DNA from: Melioribacter roseus
GTDB taxonomy: Bacteria > Bacteroidota > Ignavibacteria > Ignavibacteriales > Melioribacteraceae
Reading direction: 5' to 3'
Length of the DNA stretch: 64,000 nt
Assembly (NCBI GenBank): GCA_020726285.1
Contig: DYSW01000001.1
Coordinates: forward strand, 148,975-212,974
This document shows, in pieces, positions 53,402 to 62,790 of this stretch. The translations under genes were made by a program, and so were the position numbers. The stretch's first letter is position 1, and the number at the start of each line of letters is the position of its first letter. The notes beneath the pieces are model-generated. The model was given only the letters and a program-made list of their open reading frames with translations. It made no database searches and was not told where the DNA came from.

Positions 53402-56400
53402 ATGAAAATTAATTTCAGATTCCCGCAAGTTGCTATTTCTAAATTCAATATTAAAAATTATATTCTTTCCTCTCAGAATGAATTACAACTTCGAGCAAAT
53501 TTTAGAGAAATTGCTTTTTTAATAAATGAAAAACAATCTGAAAAACTATCTGCTGGATTGTTGTATTCTACAAATCTTCTCTCAAAAATTTACAAATATG
53601 TGTTTGAGTTTTATTTATCTGATATTGATAAAAATGTACTAAAAAACCAATTTTCTACTTTTGCAAATACAATAAATGAATTCAGTTTTATGGAAATGCT
53701 AACTGATTTTTCAGAAAAATTCCAACCAGAAGAAGCAATGTTAAGCAAAATATCTTTAGAAGATTTTTTGTGGAAAAAGGAAAATGAGCGATTTATTTAT
53801 GAAAACGAAATTATTCAAACATTCATTTCATACTTAAATATTGAAAATCCAGCATTAAAAAACTTATCAAATATTATTAATTATGATTCACTTGCCAGCA
53901 AAGAAAATTATCATAAATACATTCACTTTAGTAAAGAATTTTATCGTAAACAAAAACCAGTTATAAATACCACAGATATTCTATCCTTTTTGTATGAACC
54001 TATTTTGAAATATCCAAATAACTTACAGGAGCAATTGGAATTCATTCGCGAGAATTGGAAAGAAATTCTTAAAGATAGTTTTGATGTCGAAATATTAAAA
54101 GCAATAGACATTTTTAAGGAAGAATACGTTTCTGCGAATTTCGGTTTTGGTGGAAATCCAACATTTATTCCAAATTATAAAGTTGATAAATTTGACGAAA
54201 CGGCTACTATCGGAAAATCTGGTTTTAATTATGCCAAATCAAGTCAAAGCGATTATTCCGAATTCAAAGCGTTTACTGACGACACACATTGGATGCCAAA
54301 TGTAGTTATGATTGCTAAAAATATTTTTGTTTGGCTCGACCAACTTTCCAAGAAATATTCTATGGAAATACGAACACTCGATAAAATCCCGGACGAAGAA
54401 TTGCTAATTCTTCATGAAAGAAATATTAATTCACTTTGGTTAATTGGAGTTTGGGAAAGAAGCGACTCTTCACGAATAATTAAACATTTACGTGGCAATA
54501 TTGATGCTGTTTCTTCTGCCTATTCGCTTTACGATTATCAAATAGCACAGCAACTCGGCGGAGAATTTGCTTTTCAGCAATTAAATGAAAAAGCAAAACG
54601 TTTTGGTATTCGTTTGGCGGCTGATATGGTACCAAATCACACGGGAATATTTTCGAAATGGATTGAAGAACATCCCGAATATTTTATTCAAAGAACAGAT
54701 TTACCTTTTCCAAATTATCAATTTACTGGAGAAAATCTTTCTTCAAATCCCGATTTACTTATTCAAATTGAAGATGGATATTGGACAAATTCCGATGCTT
54801 CTGTTGTGTTCAAATATCATAATTATAAAAACGGTGAAACGAAGTATATTTATCACGGAAATGATGGAACTAATATGCCGTGGAACGACACAGCACAACT
54901 TGATATTCTAAAGCAAAAAGTTCGCGAAGCCGTAATACAAAAAATAATGGATGTTGCACGAAAATTTTCTGTTATCCGTTTTGATGCTGCAATGACACTT
55001 ACAAAAAAACATTTTTCTCGACTTTGGTACCCACAACCGGGATTAGGCGGTGATATTCCAACAAGAACTGATTATTCTTTAACCAAAGAACAATTTGATG
55101 AACTTTTCCCAGTAGAATTTTGGCGTGAAGTCGTTGATAGAATTAACACAGAGATGCCTGAAACTTTACTTTTAGCCGAAGCTTTTTGGCTTATGGAAGG
55201 TTATTTTGTGCGCACTTTGGGAATGCACAGAGTTTATAATAGTGCCTTTATGCACATGTTCATGCTTGAAGAAAATGAAAAATATCATGGTTTGATAAAA
55301 AACACACTTGAATTTGAGCCTGAAATCTTAAAAAGATATGTCAATTTTATGAGTAACCCTGACGAAGAAACCGCAATTAAGCAATTTGGAACTGGCGACA
55401 AATATTTTGGTGTGTTATTGATGATGATTACACTACCAGGTTTGCCAATGTTTGCTCACGGACAAGTTGAAGGTTTTCATGAAAAATATGGAATGGAATA
55501 TCAGAGAGCATATTATGAAGAATTTGAAAACGAAAATTTGGTAAACCGTCACAAAGCTGAAATATTTCCAATTCTGAGCAAACGGTATATCTTTTCAGAG
55601 GTTACACATTTCTGGTTTTACAATTGTTTTAACTTCAACGGAAATGTTAATCATAATGTTTTTGCATTTTCAAATCAATTTCGCAATGAAAAAGCTCTGG
55701 TTCTGTTCAATAATAAATATGATAGAGCAGAAGGAATTATTAATTTGTCCGCGGCAAAATTAGTAGATGAAAATCTGAAACAAGTAACAATTTCTGATGC
55801 ATTAGAAATTCCAAAAGGGGAAAATCTCTTTGTGAAATTTAAAGAAATGGTTACTGATAAAGACTACTTATACTCAGTTTATGATTTTACAAACGGAATG
55901 GAAATTATGCTGAATGGTTTTGAATATCGAGTATTTACTAATTTTGAAATTATTTATGATGAAACAGGTATTTATCAGAATCTTTATTCAATTCTAAATA
56001 AAAATGGTGTTGATTCTATTCAAAATGAAATTAAAAAACAATCACTTTCAAATATTCATAATGCAATAATTAACTTATTTGACTCTACCAATTTTGAACA
56101 TATTATTTCAATAATTTCCCAAAATGAAAAAAATACAGAAGAATTGGAGAAAAATCTTGTAAATCTGGAAAATCGATTCCATTTTATTGTAAGTGAAATT
56201 GTTCGCAAAATAAGTGGGAATGTAGCAAAAAACAGATATGAATTTGATTTTGATTTAACAATTCATGCAATTTCTAATCTTTATAAAGTCCTTGCAAAAG
56301 AAGAATTTGAAATTGATATTAATCTGCGAAGGAATTACAACTTAATGTTCGACCATAATTTCCGTAAAAATTTCATCATTTTTGTGATTCTTGGTGCCAT

Positions 56401-56920
56401 TAAAGAAATTCAAGTTAAAACTGATTTCAAATCAATTTACGAAATTGAACCCGAAATTCTGCTTTCAGAACCTTTATACGCAATTTTTTATAAATTGGAT
56501 TTATCTTCTGATGAAATTGAAGAAACTAAACAATTAATCGGAATTCTATCTCAGTATTGCCAAACTTTGTGCGAAATTCATCGTGAAAAGGGAATTGATA
56601 ATTTGGATTTCAATGTTTTTGCTAATGAATTATTAAAAGCACTGGATTATGGAATTGTTCAGAATTTCTTACAAGTTAATGATTACAAAGGAATAACTTA
56701 CTTTAGAAAGGAAAATTTTGAAGATTTAGCAAGCTGGTTTTACACAATCTATCTTGTGGAAAGCCAAAAATGGAGAATTGAAAATGAAGTTAAAAATCAT
56801 GAAATTGATATGAATTTTAGAAAATCTATTAGAAAAATTGCTCAAATAATTGAAATTTCGAACGAAAGCAAATACAATTTTACAATTCTAAAACAGAAAA
56901 TTGCGAAAGTTATAAGTTAA
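53402..56920 (+). CDS. Large GH13 (alpha-amylase family) protein
   Basis: A 1172-residue protein without a signal peptide, so probably cytosolic. The central part (about 300-830) is an alpha-amylase barrel: ADMVPNHTGIFSKW, nucleophile Asp528 in VIRFDAAM, acid/base Glu593 in LLAEAFW and the third carboxylate Asp654 in SNPDEETA, where most GH13 enzymes have NHDE. LPGLPMFAHGQVEGF is the barrel end. About 300 N-terminal and 340 C-terminal residues are helical and not recognised. It is far longer than ordinary amylases (450-650). An alpha-glucan acting enzyme or transferase is likely; the exact reaction cannot be given. Its end overlaps the convergent barrel gene by four bases. Confidence 0.82.
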   Translation: MKINFRFPQVAISKFNIKNYILSSQNELQLRANFREIAFLINEKQSEKLSAGLLYSTNLLSKIYKYVFEFYLSDIDKNVLKNQFSTFANTINEFSFMEMLTDFSEKFQPEEAMLSKISLEDFLWKKENERFIYENEIIQTFISYLNIENPALKNLSNIINYDSLASKENYHKYIHFSKEFYRKQKPVINTTDILSFLYEPILKYPNNLQEQLEFIRENWKEILKDSFDVEILKAIDIFKEEYVSANFGFGGNPTFIPNYKVDKFDETATIGKSGFNYAKSSQSDYSEFKAFTDDTHWMPNVVMIAKNIFVWLDQLSKKYSMEIRTLDKIPDEELLILHERNINSLWLIGVWERSDSSRIIKHLRGNIDAVSSAYSLYDYQIAQQLGGEFAFQQLNEKAKRFGIRLAADMVPNHTGIFSKWIEEHPEYFIQRTDLPFPNYQFTGENLSSNPDLLIQIEDGYWTNSDASVVFKYHNYKNGETKYIYHGNDGTNMPWNDTAQLDILKQKVREAVIQKIMDVARKFSVIRFDAAMTLTKKHFSRLWYPQPGLGGDIPTRTDYSLTKEQFDELFPVEFWREVVDRINTEMPETLLLAEAFWLMEGYFVRTLGMHRVYNSAFMHMFMLEENEKYHGLIKNTLEFEPEILKRYVNFMSNPDEETAIKQFGTGDKYFGVLLMMITLPGLPMFAHGQVEGFHEKYGMEYQRAYYEEFENENLVNRHKAEIFPILSKRYIFSEVTHFWFYNCFNFNGNVNHNVFAFSNQFRNEKALVLFNNKYDRAEGIINLSAAKLVDENLKQVTISDALEIPKGENLFVKFKEMVTDKDYLYSVYDFTNGMEIMLNGFEYRVFTNFEIIYDETGIYQNLYSILNKNGVDSIQNEIKKQSLSNIHNAIINLFDSTNFEHIISIISQNEKNTEELEKNLVNLENRFHFIVSEIVRKISGNVAKNRYEFDFDLTIHAISNLYKVLAKEEFEIDINLRRNYNLMFDHNFRKNFIIFVILGAIKEIQVKTDFKSIYEIEPEILLSEPLYAIFYKLDLSSDEIEETKQLIGILSQYCQTLCEIHREKGIDNLDFNVFANELLKALDYGIVQNFLQVNDYKGITYFRKENFEDLASWFYTIYLVESQKWRIENEVKNHEIDMNFRKSIRKIAQIIEISNESKYNFTILKQKIAKVIS

Positions 56921-58425
56921 AATATTCTTAAATTATACTTCAACTCAATTCCGCTAAATTCTGGTTCGTAGCGACAAACTCCACCAATGCAAATATTTCC
57001 TGCTTGTCGAGTTCCTGCAAGCAGGGTAATCTCAGAATTGTCAAACAAATTATAACCAAATCTAATAAATCCCCAAAAATTCCTTTCAATTTTATCTATT
57101 TCGGGTTCACGAGTTTCCATTTCGCCCACGAACGACAAACTGAAATCGGGTGAATTCATCCATTCCAAAGTTATTACATCATCAAAATACTTTTCATCAG
57201 TTGGTAAAACATTGTTTTGTTGATGTTCAACAACCGCTTTTATAGTATTCACTTCATCGATAAAATATTTGAATTCGCAAACGGGAGTTAAACTTTTTGT
57301 ATTTGTAATTGCTTCCATTTTGTAACCAAAACCAAAAGTTAATCCGAAATAATTGCTTGTATTTTCAAATTTTGCAAAAATATCTTCTAATAATAATTCA
57401 CTTTCTGTAGTTGAATTACTAATCTTTTTGAAAAACGAATCTTTTTCGAGCGAATAAGTTCTTCCATAATTTACGGTTAATTTATTTTCGTCATTCACCA
57501 GATAATCAGCAGAAATATGAAAGCCAACTTCGTTATTATGATTTAATGAAAATGGATGTCGATTTAATAAAATATAAGAATAATCAAAAGTTAATGATGG
57601 CGGAGTGTTGTAAATAATTGTTCCATCATAACTTGTTAGCTTAAAGTTATCATAATATTTGAATTCGGTAGAAATTGAAAAATCCTTTATGTAGAAGTTC
57701 AAATTGGAATAGATTGCTTTTCCAACGTAATTTTGATTAAGATTATCTTCTAATTGCGAATTCTTTTTAATTCCATATTCTGTATAAATGTCAAAAAAAT
57801 CAAATTTATAGGCAAATCGTCCAGAAAAAAGAGTAGTAGGTTTAAATTCTTCGAAATAAGGTTGATTTGAAACAACTGAAAAACCAAGATTCAACTTATC
57901 AATTCCGCGGAATTCAGCATCAAAGCCTCGTAAAACATCTTTGCGTTCAGCTTTAGAATTTTCCGCCATACCAGAAACGGCTTTCAGTCTAAAATTATTA
58001 AAATTCGCTTCGAATTTAATTCCTTGTAGATTATTATCTACTCTCACGTTTCTATCTTCATAAATTTTTAGTAATAAACCGCGACCAAAAGTTGTGTAAT
58101 AATTTCCGATTATTGTATTTATTTTGCTTTTTTTCTCACCAATTTCATATTCTAAATACTTGAAGGAAATATCAGAATAATTAACTTTTCCTCGATTAAC
58201 TGCTGGGTTAATATCATTTGGTTGAAAAACCTCGTAACGCAATCCTGTTTTGAAATTACCGTATGAATAATTAAGGTTAAACCAATTTTCGAATGTTTGT
58301 CGTTGCAATTCCTTATCGTAAGAAAATTCCAACTGATTAGAAAGTGAAATACCGCTTGGTAATTCAATAATTTGTCCGAAAGTTGTGTTAAATAGCAAAA
58401 TTATAAATATTAGTATTTTCTTCAT
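56917..58425 (-). CDS. Outer-membrane beta-barrel protein, DUF6029-like
   Basis: A 502-residue protein with a signal peptide (1-17, ending TTFGQ). Beyond it the sequence is a long series of amphipathic strands (LNYSYGNFKTGLRYEVF, LGFSVVSNQPYF, FSISTEFKYYDNFKL, FGFIRFGYNLFDN-like), ending in the aromatic terminus NLRIF, as in outer-membrane barrels. Near the C-terminus Cys479 and Cys484 form CIGGVC, which could bond or bind metal. The GRGLLLKIYEDRNVRVDNN segment resembles DUF6029 proteins of Bacteroidota, which occur near Omp28-like and TlpA-like genes. It is the last gene of a five-gene cluster; its start shares one base with the tlpA-like stop. Confidence 0.75.
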   Translation of the reverse strand: MKKILIFIILLFNTTFGQIIELPSGISLSNQLEFSYDKELQRQTFENWFNLNYSYGNFKTGLRYEVFQPNDINPAVNRGKVNYSDISFKYLEYEIGEKKSKINTIIGNYYTTFGRGLLLKIYEDRNVRVDNNLQGIKFEANFNNFRLKAVSGMAENSKAERKDVLRGFDAEFRGIDKLNLGFSVVSNQPYFEEFKPTTLFSGRFAYKFDFFDIYTEYGIKKNSQLEDNLNQNYVGKAIYSNLNFYIKDFSISTEFKYYDNFKLTSYDGTIIYNTPPSLTFDYSYILLNRHPFSLNHNNEVGFHISADYLVNDENKLTVNYGRTYSLEKDSFFKKISNSTTESELLLEDIFAKFENTSNYFGLTFGFGYKMEAITNTKSLTPVCEFKYFIDEVNTIKAVVEHQQNNVLPTDEKYFDDVITLEWMNSPDFSLSFVGEMETREPEIDKIERNFWGFIRFGYNLFDNSEITLLAGTRQAGNICIGGVCRYEPEFSGIELKYNLRIF

Positions 58426-58931
58426 TATTTTATCTTTAATAATTCTTTAATATGCTCTTCAATTTGTATTTCATCACCTTTTTTAAAACCGGAATGACTA
58501 TAAACAATCTCACCTTTGGAATTAATTAAGAATGTATGTGGAATAGTTTGAACGTAATAATCGCGAGCAGTTTGGTTTTCAGAATCTAAAAGTACTTGGA
58601 ATTTGTAATTGTTTGAGCGAATAAATGGTAAAACTTTGGACACACTTTTTTCGTTATCTACTGAAATTGCAAACATTTGTAGATTGTAAGATTTGTACTT
58701 TTCAAAAATTTTGTTATAAATTTTCATTTCTTCAACGCAAGGTTTGCACCAAGTTGCCCAGAAATTAATTAATATCGGACCTTTTCCAAGAAATTCTTTC
58801 AGTTCGACAAATTCGCCACTTAAATTTTCTAATTCAAAATTTGGAGCTTTTGAACTTTGGTTTTGACCAAAAACGCTTAAAAATCCAAAAAACGCAAGAA
58901 AAATTGTTTTTTTTATCATTATATAAACCAT
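58425..58931 (-). CDS. TlpA-like periplasmic thiol-disulfide oxidoreductase
   Basis: A 168-residue exported thioredoxin-fold protein. Signal peptide about 5-22 (FLAFFGFLSVFGQ), then the TlpA/ResA pattern: APNFELENLSGEFVELKEFL, INFWATWCKPC with Cys62 and Cys65, DNEKSVSKVLPFI and TIPHTFLINSKGEIVYSHSG with the cis-proline. The fold normally reduces disulfides of partner proteins outside the cytoplasm. ATG 58931 is used; an ATG four codons later (58919) gives an equally good signal. The neighbours are an outer-membrane barrel and three exported Cys-pair proteins, its likely clients. Confidence 0.92.
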   Translation of the reverse strand: MVYIMIKKTIFLAFFGFLSVFGQNQSSKAPNFELENLSGEFVELKEFLGKGPILINFWATWCKPCVEEMKIYNKIFEKYKSYNLQMFAISVDNEKSVSKVLPFIRSNNYKFQVLLDSENQTARDYYVQTIPHTFLINSKGEIVYSHSGFKKGDEIQIEEHIKELLKIK

Positions 58932-58969
58932 CTTTATTAATTTATTTACTAATTAGTGAACTTAATTTT

Positions 58970-59680
58970 TTACTTCAATAAAATCATTTTTTTAATTTCA
59001 CTAAATCCGCTAGAAGTTAGTAATTGATAAAAATACACACCACTTGGTAAATCATTTGCAATAAATTCAACTTCATAATTGCCAGCAGAATGGGGTTTGT
59101 TTAGCAATTCTGCAACTTGCTCGCCTAGTAAATTATGAACCGTAATTTTTACAACACTACTTTCTTTTAATGAATATTTTATAATTGTACTTGGGTTAAA
59201 TGGATTTGGATAATTCTGTAAAAGAGCAAAGCTTGTAGAAATATTTTCGGAATTTATGTCAGAAGTTGTAACATTAATTGAAAAATTTACTAATTGAGAA
59301 TCAGCAAAATCTGCAACATTTCCAAAACGGAGGTTGATTTCCCCGTTTCCTGGAAAATCTTGTGGAAAAACGTGAAGTGAAACTTCGCGACTTTCTCCAG
59401 CCGAAAGTGAACGACTTCCGAAAGTTGACGTTGTTGCAATGCTATCCAAAGTTGGTGAAAAGCAAAATGTGAAACAAAGTGATGAACTCCAACCAGGCTC
59501 AATATCATTTAATGTTCGTTTTACGTATAAATCCAAACTGTTATTTGTCGTATTTGTGAGTAAAATATCAAAAACAATTTCGGAATTGACGGTATCTGAA
59601 ACTTCGTTTGTTTCGTACTGAAGAGAAAAAGTTTGAGCATAAAAAGTTGATGCTAAAAAGAGAATTGCTAATAATTTCAT
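58970..59680 (-). CDS. Small T9SS-exported protein with CxxxC pair
   Basis: A 236-residue protein: signal peptide (1-15, ending STFYAQ), a single Ig-like domain of about 130 residues with a Trp-Ser-Ser-Ser-Leu-Cys segment (Cys69, Cys73, CFTFC), and a T9SS type A sorting domain from about 155 (LLQNYPNPFNPST, then VHNLLGEQV and SGVYFYQLL, ending KKMILLK). The tail directs outer-membrane passage and surface attachment. The Ig-like part (TNTTNNSLDLYVKRTLNDI) with its cysteine pair also resembles the middle domain of the larger T9SS protein encoded upstream. Function unknown; probably a surface partner of that protein. Confidence 0.8.
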   Translation of the reverse strand: MKLLAILFLASTFYAQTFSLQYETNEVSDTVNSEIVFDILLTNTTNNSLDLYVKRTLNDIEPGWSSSLCFTFCFSPTLDSIATTSTFGSRSLSAGESREVSLHVFPQDFPGNGEINLRFGNVADFADSQLVNFSINVTTSDINSENISTSFALLQNYPNPFNPSTIIKYSLKESSVVKITVHNLLGEQVAELLNKPHSAGNYEVEFIANDLPSGVYFYQLLTSSGFSEIKKMILLK

Positions 59681-59691
59681 AAAAATGTCTC

Positions 59692-61734
59692 TTATTTAAT
59701 TAAAATCATTTTTTTTGATTCCACAAAATTGTTAAACCTTAATTGATAAAAATATACACCAGCAGCAAGATTTAAACTTGATTCTGAAAAATGGAATGTA
59801 TGATAACCAAAATCTTGATTATTGTTCATTAAAGTTGTGATTTCTTTTCCTGTAACATCATAAATCTTTAGAATTACAAGTCCATTACTTGGGAGAAAAT
59901 AATCTACATTTGTTCCGCTTGAAATATTAGAATTTTTCTCATTTTTGAGGAAAAACGGATTTGGATAATTCTGTGAAACGTAGAATTTTGTTGGAACTAA
60001 AGGTTCTTCTTCAATTGGAATTCCGTCTAAAACGTCAAACCAAACTAATGATTTTTTTATCAGATTTATTTGTGCTTGTGTTGTACTTACTAATTCCAAA
60101 CCAATACCTAAATAAATAGTTTTATAATTTTCTGTTTCATTTCTTATTCCACCATATTTTGAGGTATTTGTATATTTTATAAATCCAGTTGAATTGCTTC
60201 CGTAAACGCGAATTTCTTCTGGATAACGACTATATAGCGAGCGAATTGAAAATGATAATCCATCTGAAATTGGATCTCCAGCAATTCCAATCATAGAATA
60301 AACGCCAGAATTATCATTCACATATGTAGAACCGAGATAATTTTTATAGAAATTTTGAGCATTAACAAAATTACTACTTCCACTCGCATCAAAAATATCC
60401 CAACCAATATCTTGCCCAGAAATAAACAAATTTCCGCCGTTGTCTAAATATGGAGTTAGAAAATCAAGATCACTTTGTGTAATTGCTGGAAAGCCCCAAC
60501 CCGAATTCCAAAAAACGGCATCAAAATCATATTCCGACAATTGTGTACTAAGTGTGGAAAGAAAAGCACGATCAAGATTTGTAAATTCAACATTCGAACT
60601 ATCTAAAGCAGTTTTAAAATAAGTTTCGTAGTTTTCACCACCATCAGCATCAATTAAAAGAATATTACCCTTTGGCAATATTCCGAAATAATAAGCTGAA
60701 TAACTATATAAATATTCATCATCAAGGTTTTGGGCAATTAAATTTATTGTACCGTTTCCAGGATTTTCATTTGTTGTTAACTCAGTGTTAAACAATAATG
60801 TATCGCCAGGTTGTAAAATTGTTTTAATTGAATCTGTATTTATTCCATCCGCCAAAAGAGAAAAATCCCAACCTTCAGCAAGTTCAATTTCGGGCAAAAT
60901 TCTGATATTCAAGGAATCTAAGTTGTTATTAATAATTTGAAATGATTGTGTTACAGTTTGATTTTCCGTAAGAATCTCGGCATTTGTACCATCTGTATTA
61001 ATAATGAACGTAGGTAAATTAATATTTGATTGAAATACTTGTTTAGTATTATCATCCTGAATCCAAGCGATTACGGCAATATCATCCAAATTCCAATCTC
61101 TGCTAATTTCAGCTGAAAAAGAAAAATCAAGAGTGTCATTTTCGTCAAGTTGAATAACTTCACCGTTGGTTGAAGGTAACATTTTTCTGAAAACATCGTT
61201 AAATTCCTTTTCGCCGTTTGAACCTGGAGCAGTTGCATATTCAATTCGTCTTTCAATAATTGCAACACGTAATTTTAAGTTGTTCGATGAAATTGCAGAA
61301 GTAGAAATTATTTGAACATTTACATCGTAATTTGTAGAATTTAACGCACCAGAAACTGTAATCCAAATTGGTGAACCGTTTTCGTTATCAATCAACATTT
61401 CATTTTGAAGTGAAACAGCACTACCGGGAACGCCTTTCGAAACGCCATTCATTGCGTAACCTGGGACTCCAGAAATTCCATAGTAACTTATTCTATTCGA
61501 ATTTTCTGTAGTATTGTGTTCGTACATTGGGTCGTATCCTGGCCAAGAAGCGTGGTAGCGAACAGAAATTACACCACCAAAATTTGTAGAAATAAATTTT
61601 TGTAATTCTGGATTTGCCGCAGCACAAGGCGAGCAACTTGCATTTGTTGCTTCTTCAAGAAGGGAAATTCTTCTAAATTGAGCAAAATTGGTTACAGCAA
61701 AAAATATAATTATAAGAAAAATTAATTTTCGCAT
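59692..61734 (-). CDS. Omp28-like T9SS-exported protein with thioredoxin-like CSPC domain
   Basis: A 680-residue protein. Signal peptide 1-19; Omp28/thioredoxin-like domain at about 20-250 with Cys34 and Cys37 in EEATNASCSPCAAANPEL, then SVRYHASWPGYDPMY and VPGYAMNG with the cis-Pro-like region. An Ig-like segment follows (about 250-350). A glutamine-amidotransferase-like Rossmann domain runs about 355-590 (ILLIDADGG, GGNLFISGQDIGWDIF). The C-terminal T9SS domain starts about 595 (VSQNYPNPF, SGVYFYQL-type ending, KKMILIK). Its first domain is clearly paralogous to the lipoprotein encoded upstream (shared PGSNGE motif). It starts nine bases after that gene on the minus strand. Confidence 0.82.
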   Translation of the reverse strand: MRKLIFLIIIFFAVTNFAQFRRISLLEEATNASCSPCAAANPELQKFISTNFGGVISVRYHASWPGYDPMYEHNTTENSNRISYYGISGVPGYAMNGVSKGVPGSAVSLQNEMLIDNENGSPIWITVSGALNSTNYDVNVQIISTSAISSNNLKLRVAIIERRIEYATAPGSNGEKEFNDVFRKMLPSTNGEVIQLDENDTLDFSFSAEISRDWNLDDIAVIAWIQDDNTKQVFQSNINLPTFIINTDGTNAEILTENQTVTQSFQIINNNLDSLNIRILPEIELAEGWDFSLLADGINTDSIKTILQPGDTLLFNTELTTNENPGNGTINLIAQNLDDEYLYSYSAYYFGILPKGNILLIDADGGENYETYFKTALDSSNVEFTNLDRAFLSTLSTQLSEYDFDAVFWNSGWGFPAITQSDLDFLTPYLDNGGNLFISGQDIGWDIFDASGSSNFVNAQNFYKNYLGSTYVNDNSGVYSMIGIAGDPISDGLSFSIRSLYSRYPEEIRVYGSNSTGFIKYTNTSKYGGIRNETENYKTIYLGIGLELVSTTQAQINLIKKSLVWFDVLDGIPIEEEPLVPTKFYVSQNYPNPFFLKNEKNSNISSGTNVDYFLPSNGLVILKIYDVTGKEITTLMNNNQDFGYHTFHFSESSLNLAAGVYFYQLRFNNFVESKKMILIK

Positions 61735-61742
61735 AGCTTCTC

Positions 61743-62711
61743 CTAATTTGATTTACTGGAATTGTAAATTTCTTTTGTTAATGAATTTTGTATTAGACCA
61801 ATAATGATAATGTTATCTTCGTTCAAACCCGTAAGTTTTTTTGAAAAATTTAGTGTAAAATATGGCTGGGAAATGTAATCGTTTAGTGAAAATCCATCTA
61901 AACTTGTTAATGATTCGAAAACTACATCATAAAAGATAGTCTCGCCATTCGAACCGGGTGGAGAAGAAAATTCTACAACTTTTTTGACAACATAAAGATG
62001 TAAAATTAAATTCTGGGAATCTATTTCTTCAGAATTCAAAATATTAACTTCAACTTGAGTTTTTAATGTATCGAGATAATAATCTTTATTTACCAAAATT
62101 TCTATTGGACTTTCGATTAAAAGCTGATTTTCAATTGCATCTATTATTTCAAGTGAGTCGGTTGAAATTGGATGAATATTTCCATCAACAATTGTTGTTG
62201 GGGCAAACAAAACATTGTAAAACGAGATTTTTTTATCAAATAAATTCTCGTTTGCTAAGTAAAGAGGATCATTTGGTGACGGAAAATTTGTGGAAAATCG
62301 TAAAACAATGAGCTGATTTTCATCGAAACGATGTTTAAGATTCTCAATTATTTCAGATGAAATTACACAAGGATCGCAACTTATATTGGCAAAATCTTCC
62401 AAAATTACTGTTTTTGTTATCGATCCAAAGAATAATGAAATTTCTGTTGTTTGATTGGGATAAATTTCGACCGATTGTGTGTCAGAAAATATTCCGCTAT
62501 TTTCCAAAAAAATCTCATGAATCCCTGCAGAAAGTTCAAATTCTGTTGGAGTAGTAAATTCAGAAAGTACATTGTCAATATAAATTTTACTTGGATTTAA
62601 ATTTCCTGAAACAGATAAAATTCCATTTCCATTTTCAGAAAATGTTGGGGGATTTGTTTGACATGATAAAAGAAGTGTAAAAAGTCCAATAATAATATTT
62701 GTAAATCGCAT
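61743..62711 (-). CDS. Omp28-like lipoprotein with PEGA-like and thioredoxin-like CDPC domains
   Basis: A 322-residue lipoprotein: lipobox LLLSC with Cys17, a PEGA-like beta domain at about 28-95 (SKIYIDNVLSEFTTPTEFEL, AGIHEIFLENSG), then an Omp28/thioredoxin-like domain with Cys112 and Cys115 in FANISCDPCVIS. The later stretch VEFSSPPGSNGETIFYDVVF aligns with the T9SS paralog encoded downstream (EYATAPGSNGEKEFNDVF). It lacks a T9SS tail, so it is probably anchored in the outer membrane from the periplasmic side or surface. First gene of the five-gene cluster, with a candidate promoter at 62734-62764. Confidence 0.8.
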   Translation of the reverse strand: MRFTNIIIGLFTLLLSCQTNPPTFSENGNGILSVSGNLNPSKIYIDNVLSEFTTPTEFELSAGIHEIFLENSGIFSDTQSVEIYPNQTTEISLFFGSITKTVILEDFANISCDPCVISSEIIENLKHRFDENQLIVLRFSTNFPSPNDPLYLANENLFDKKISFYNVLFAPTTIVDGNIHPISTDSLEIIDAIENQLLIESPIEILVNKDYYLDTLKTQVEVNILNSEEIDSQNLILHLYVVKKVVEFSSPPGSNGETIFYDVVFESLTSLDGFSLNDYISQPYFTLNFSKKLTGLNEDNIIIIGLIQNSLTKEIYNSSKSN

Positions 62712-62733
62712 TTTACCTTTAAAAAAATGATTA

Positions 62734-62764
62734 CCAATTTATTCTTTTAATAATTTTTTGCAAA
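62734..62764 (-). promoter_or_regulatory. Candidate promoter of the five-gene redox cluster
   Basis: On the minus strand TTTG (62764-62761), 19-base spacer, TAAATTGG (62741-62734), one mismatch to TAnnTTTG, 23 bases before the lipoprotein start. Low sequence complexity of the spacer lowers confidence. Confidence 0.4.
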
Positions 62765-62790
62765 AAAAAATATAAAAAAAAGGAGAAATT

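Noticed and set aside
54585-54911. 108-codon overlapping frame inside the GH13 gene
   Set aside because: Same-strand shadow frame without SD, fully inside conserved catalytic sequence.
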